64,000 nucleotides of DNA from Cucumibacter marinus DSM 18995. GTDB taxonomy: Bacteria; Pseudomonadota; Alphaproteobacteria; Rhizobiales; Devosiaceae. The notes beneath the pieces are model-generated. The model saw nothing but the letters and a program-made list of their open reading frames with translations, had not been told where the DNA came from and did not search any database. The stretch spans positions 1 to 64,000 of the forward strand of contig NZ_KE386979.1 in assembly GCF_000429865.1 (NCBI RefSeq), read 5' to 3'. Below are positions 63,580 through 64,000 of the stretch, in pieces. Within the stretch, counting starts at the first letter, position 1; the number at the start of each line of letters is the position of its first letter. Made by a program: the position numbers and the translations under genes.

Positions 63580-64000
63580 TCGGAGTTGGACACCCGCTCC
63601 TTGAGCGCAGCCAGCGCGGCAAAAGGCGAATCGGGATCGATCGGCCGCTCTTTGCGCGGACGGTCGTTCTGGCGCGGACGATCATTCTGGCGCGACCGGT
63701 TTCCACCGCCACGGCCTTCGCCGCCGGGCTTTCCGCCCTTGCCCTTGCGCGGGCCGGCCTTGTGACCGGGCCGGTCGCCATTGGCCGGTTTTTCGCCGCG
63801 GCCCTGCCGATCACCAGAGGCATCCTGAGAACCGCGCTTGCTGCGCTGGCGGTTCTTGGGGCCGCGATCGCGACGGGCCGGATACCAGACCTCGTCATAT
63901 TTGGGGCCGGTGTCTTCTTCGTCAGCAGCGGCGGCGTCCCCCGCAGGCTCGCTGTCGGCACTTGCGGCTTCAGGCTGAGCTTCAGTTGCGGCTTCCGCCT
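63576..64000 (-). CDS. C-terminal end of a helicase-related protein (partial)
   Basis: The minus-strand frame that stops at 63576 is open to the window edge (about 141 residues) and ends SPFAALAALKERVSNSE. It is rich in Gly, Arg and Lys (GKGGKPGGEGRGGGNRS, repeated QNDRPR). The segment YDEVWYPARRDRG and the position directly before an S4 gene match the C terminus of the large helicase-like protein found at this locus in rhizobia. Only the end is visible, so the identification is by position and tail pattern. Confidence 0.7.
   Translation of the reverse strand, partial: AEAATEAQPEAASADSEPAGDAAAADEEDTGPKYDEVWYPARRDRGPKNRQRSKRGSQDASGDRQGRGEKPANGDRPGHKAGPRKGKGGKPGGEGRGGGNRSRQNDRPRQNDRPRKERPIDPDSPFAALAALKERVSNSE

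Overview
The window is a gene-dense, high-GC chromosomal segment of an alphaproteobacterium. Gene content points to the Hyphomicrobiales (Rhizobiales), most likely the Devosia/Pelagibacterium group. Supporting features are the partial helicase - S4 protein - fdxA - carD block, a LysR - twin-transmembrane protein - PduO adenosyltransferase block, hisC-tyrA next to a methyltransferase divergent from gloB, ftsEX divergent from a zinc-ribbon protein plus a CpdR-like receiver, and a DUF2125 protein. The genus-level assignment is inference. I see no transposase, integrase, phage gene or CRISPR array; this is mainly core and lightly accessory chromosome.

Layout. 0.05-0.45 kb: a cluster of hairpin repeats and terminators. 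0.47-3.2 kb: two orphan ABC solute-binding proteins (branched-chain amino-acid type and glycine-betaine type). 3.2-8.9 kb: a complete peptide/nickel-type ABC operon (binding protein, two permeases, fused double ATPase). 8.9-9.7 kb: a large gap with no gene. 9.7-11.6 kb: a secreted modular glycoside hydrolase. 11.7-16.2 kb: a DUF442-type phosphatase/sulfurtransferase, pyruvate carboxylase and an EVE protein. 16.3-24.9 kb: a drug exporter, ispG, four small unknown proteins, a prenyl diphosphate synthase, mtgA, rpmF, a small membrane protein and fumC. 25-31.3 kb: ChaC-like cyclotransferase, DUF2125, tyrA-hisC, methyltransferase/gloB and a small unknown protein with a good promoter. 31.4-38.3 kb: plsC, ftsXE, zinc-ribbon plus receiver, lysA, argH. 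38.3-45.8 kb: a TlpA-like thioredoxin, a YjfB-like protein, rhomboid protease, PduO, LysR with a divergent oxidoreductase, gluQRS, a 3-methyladenine glycosylase, an esterase and an HNH protein. 45.8-53.3 kb: dsbB, a YqaA protein, cspA, tRNA-Leu, LysE exporter, PLP lyase, HAD phosphatase, HxlR with a divergent FMN reductase, a D,D-carboxypeptidase and TusA. 53.5-64 kb: a flippase coupled to a BioF2-like acyltransferase, VOC, a CAP lipoprotein, DUF924, tRNA-Arg, an esterase, a nuclease-like protein coupled to an M48 protease, carD, fdxA, an S4 protein and the end of a helicase-like protein.

The most unusual signal lies between genes. At least three families of short hairpin repeats are scattered downstream of genes. 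Copies tens of kilobases apart keep the loop sequence while the stem bases change in compensating pairs (203-233 versus 24957-24987; 346-370, 394-418, 24907-24931 and 47883-47907; 53-75, 150-170 and 35548-35568). This suggests selection on the folded structure. Other clear regulatory structures are a pair of identical ATTCA-N4-TGAAT boxes 42 bp apart between a LysR gene and its divergent target, a 12-bp direct repeat with 19-bp period upstream of an HxlR gene, and a perfect 22-bp tandem duplication between the prenyl synthase gene and mtgA.
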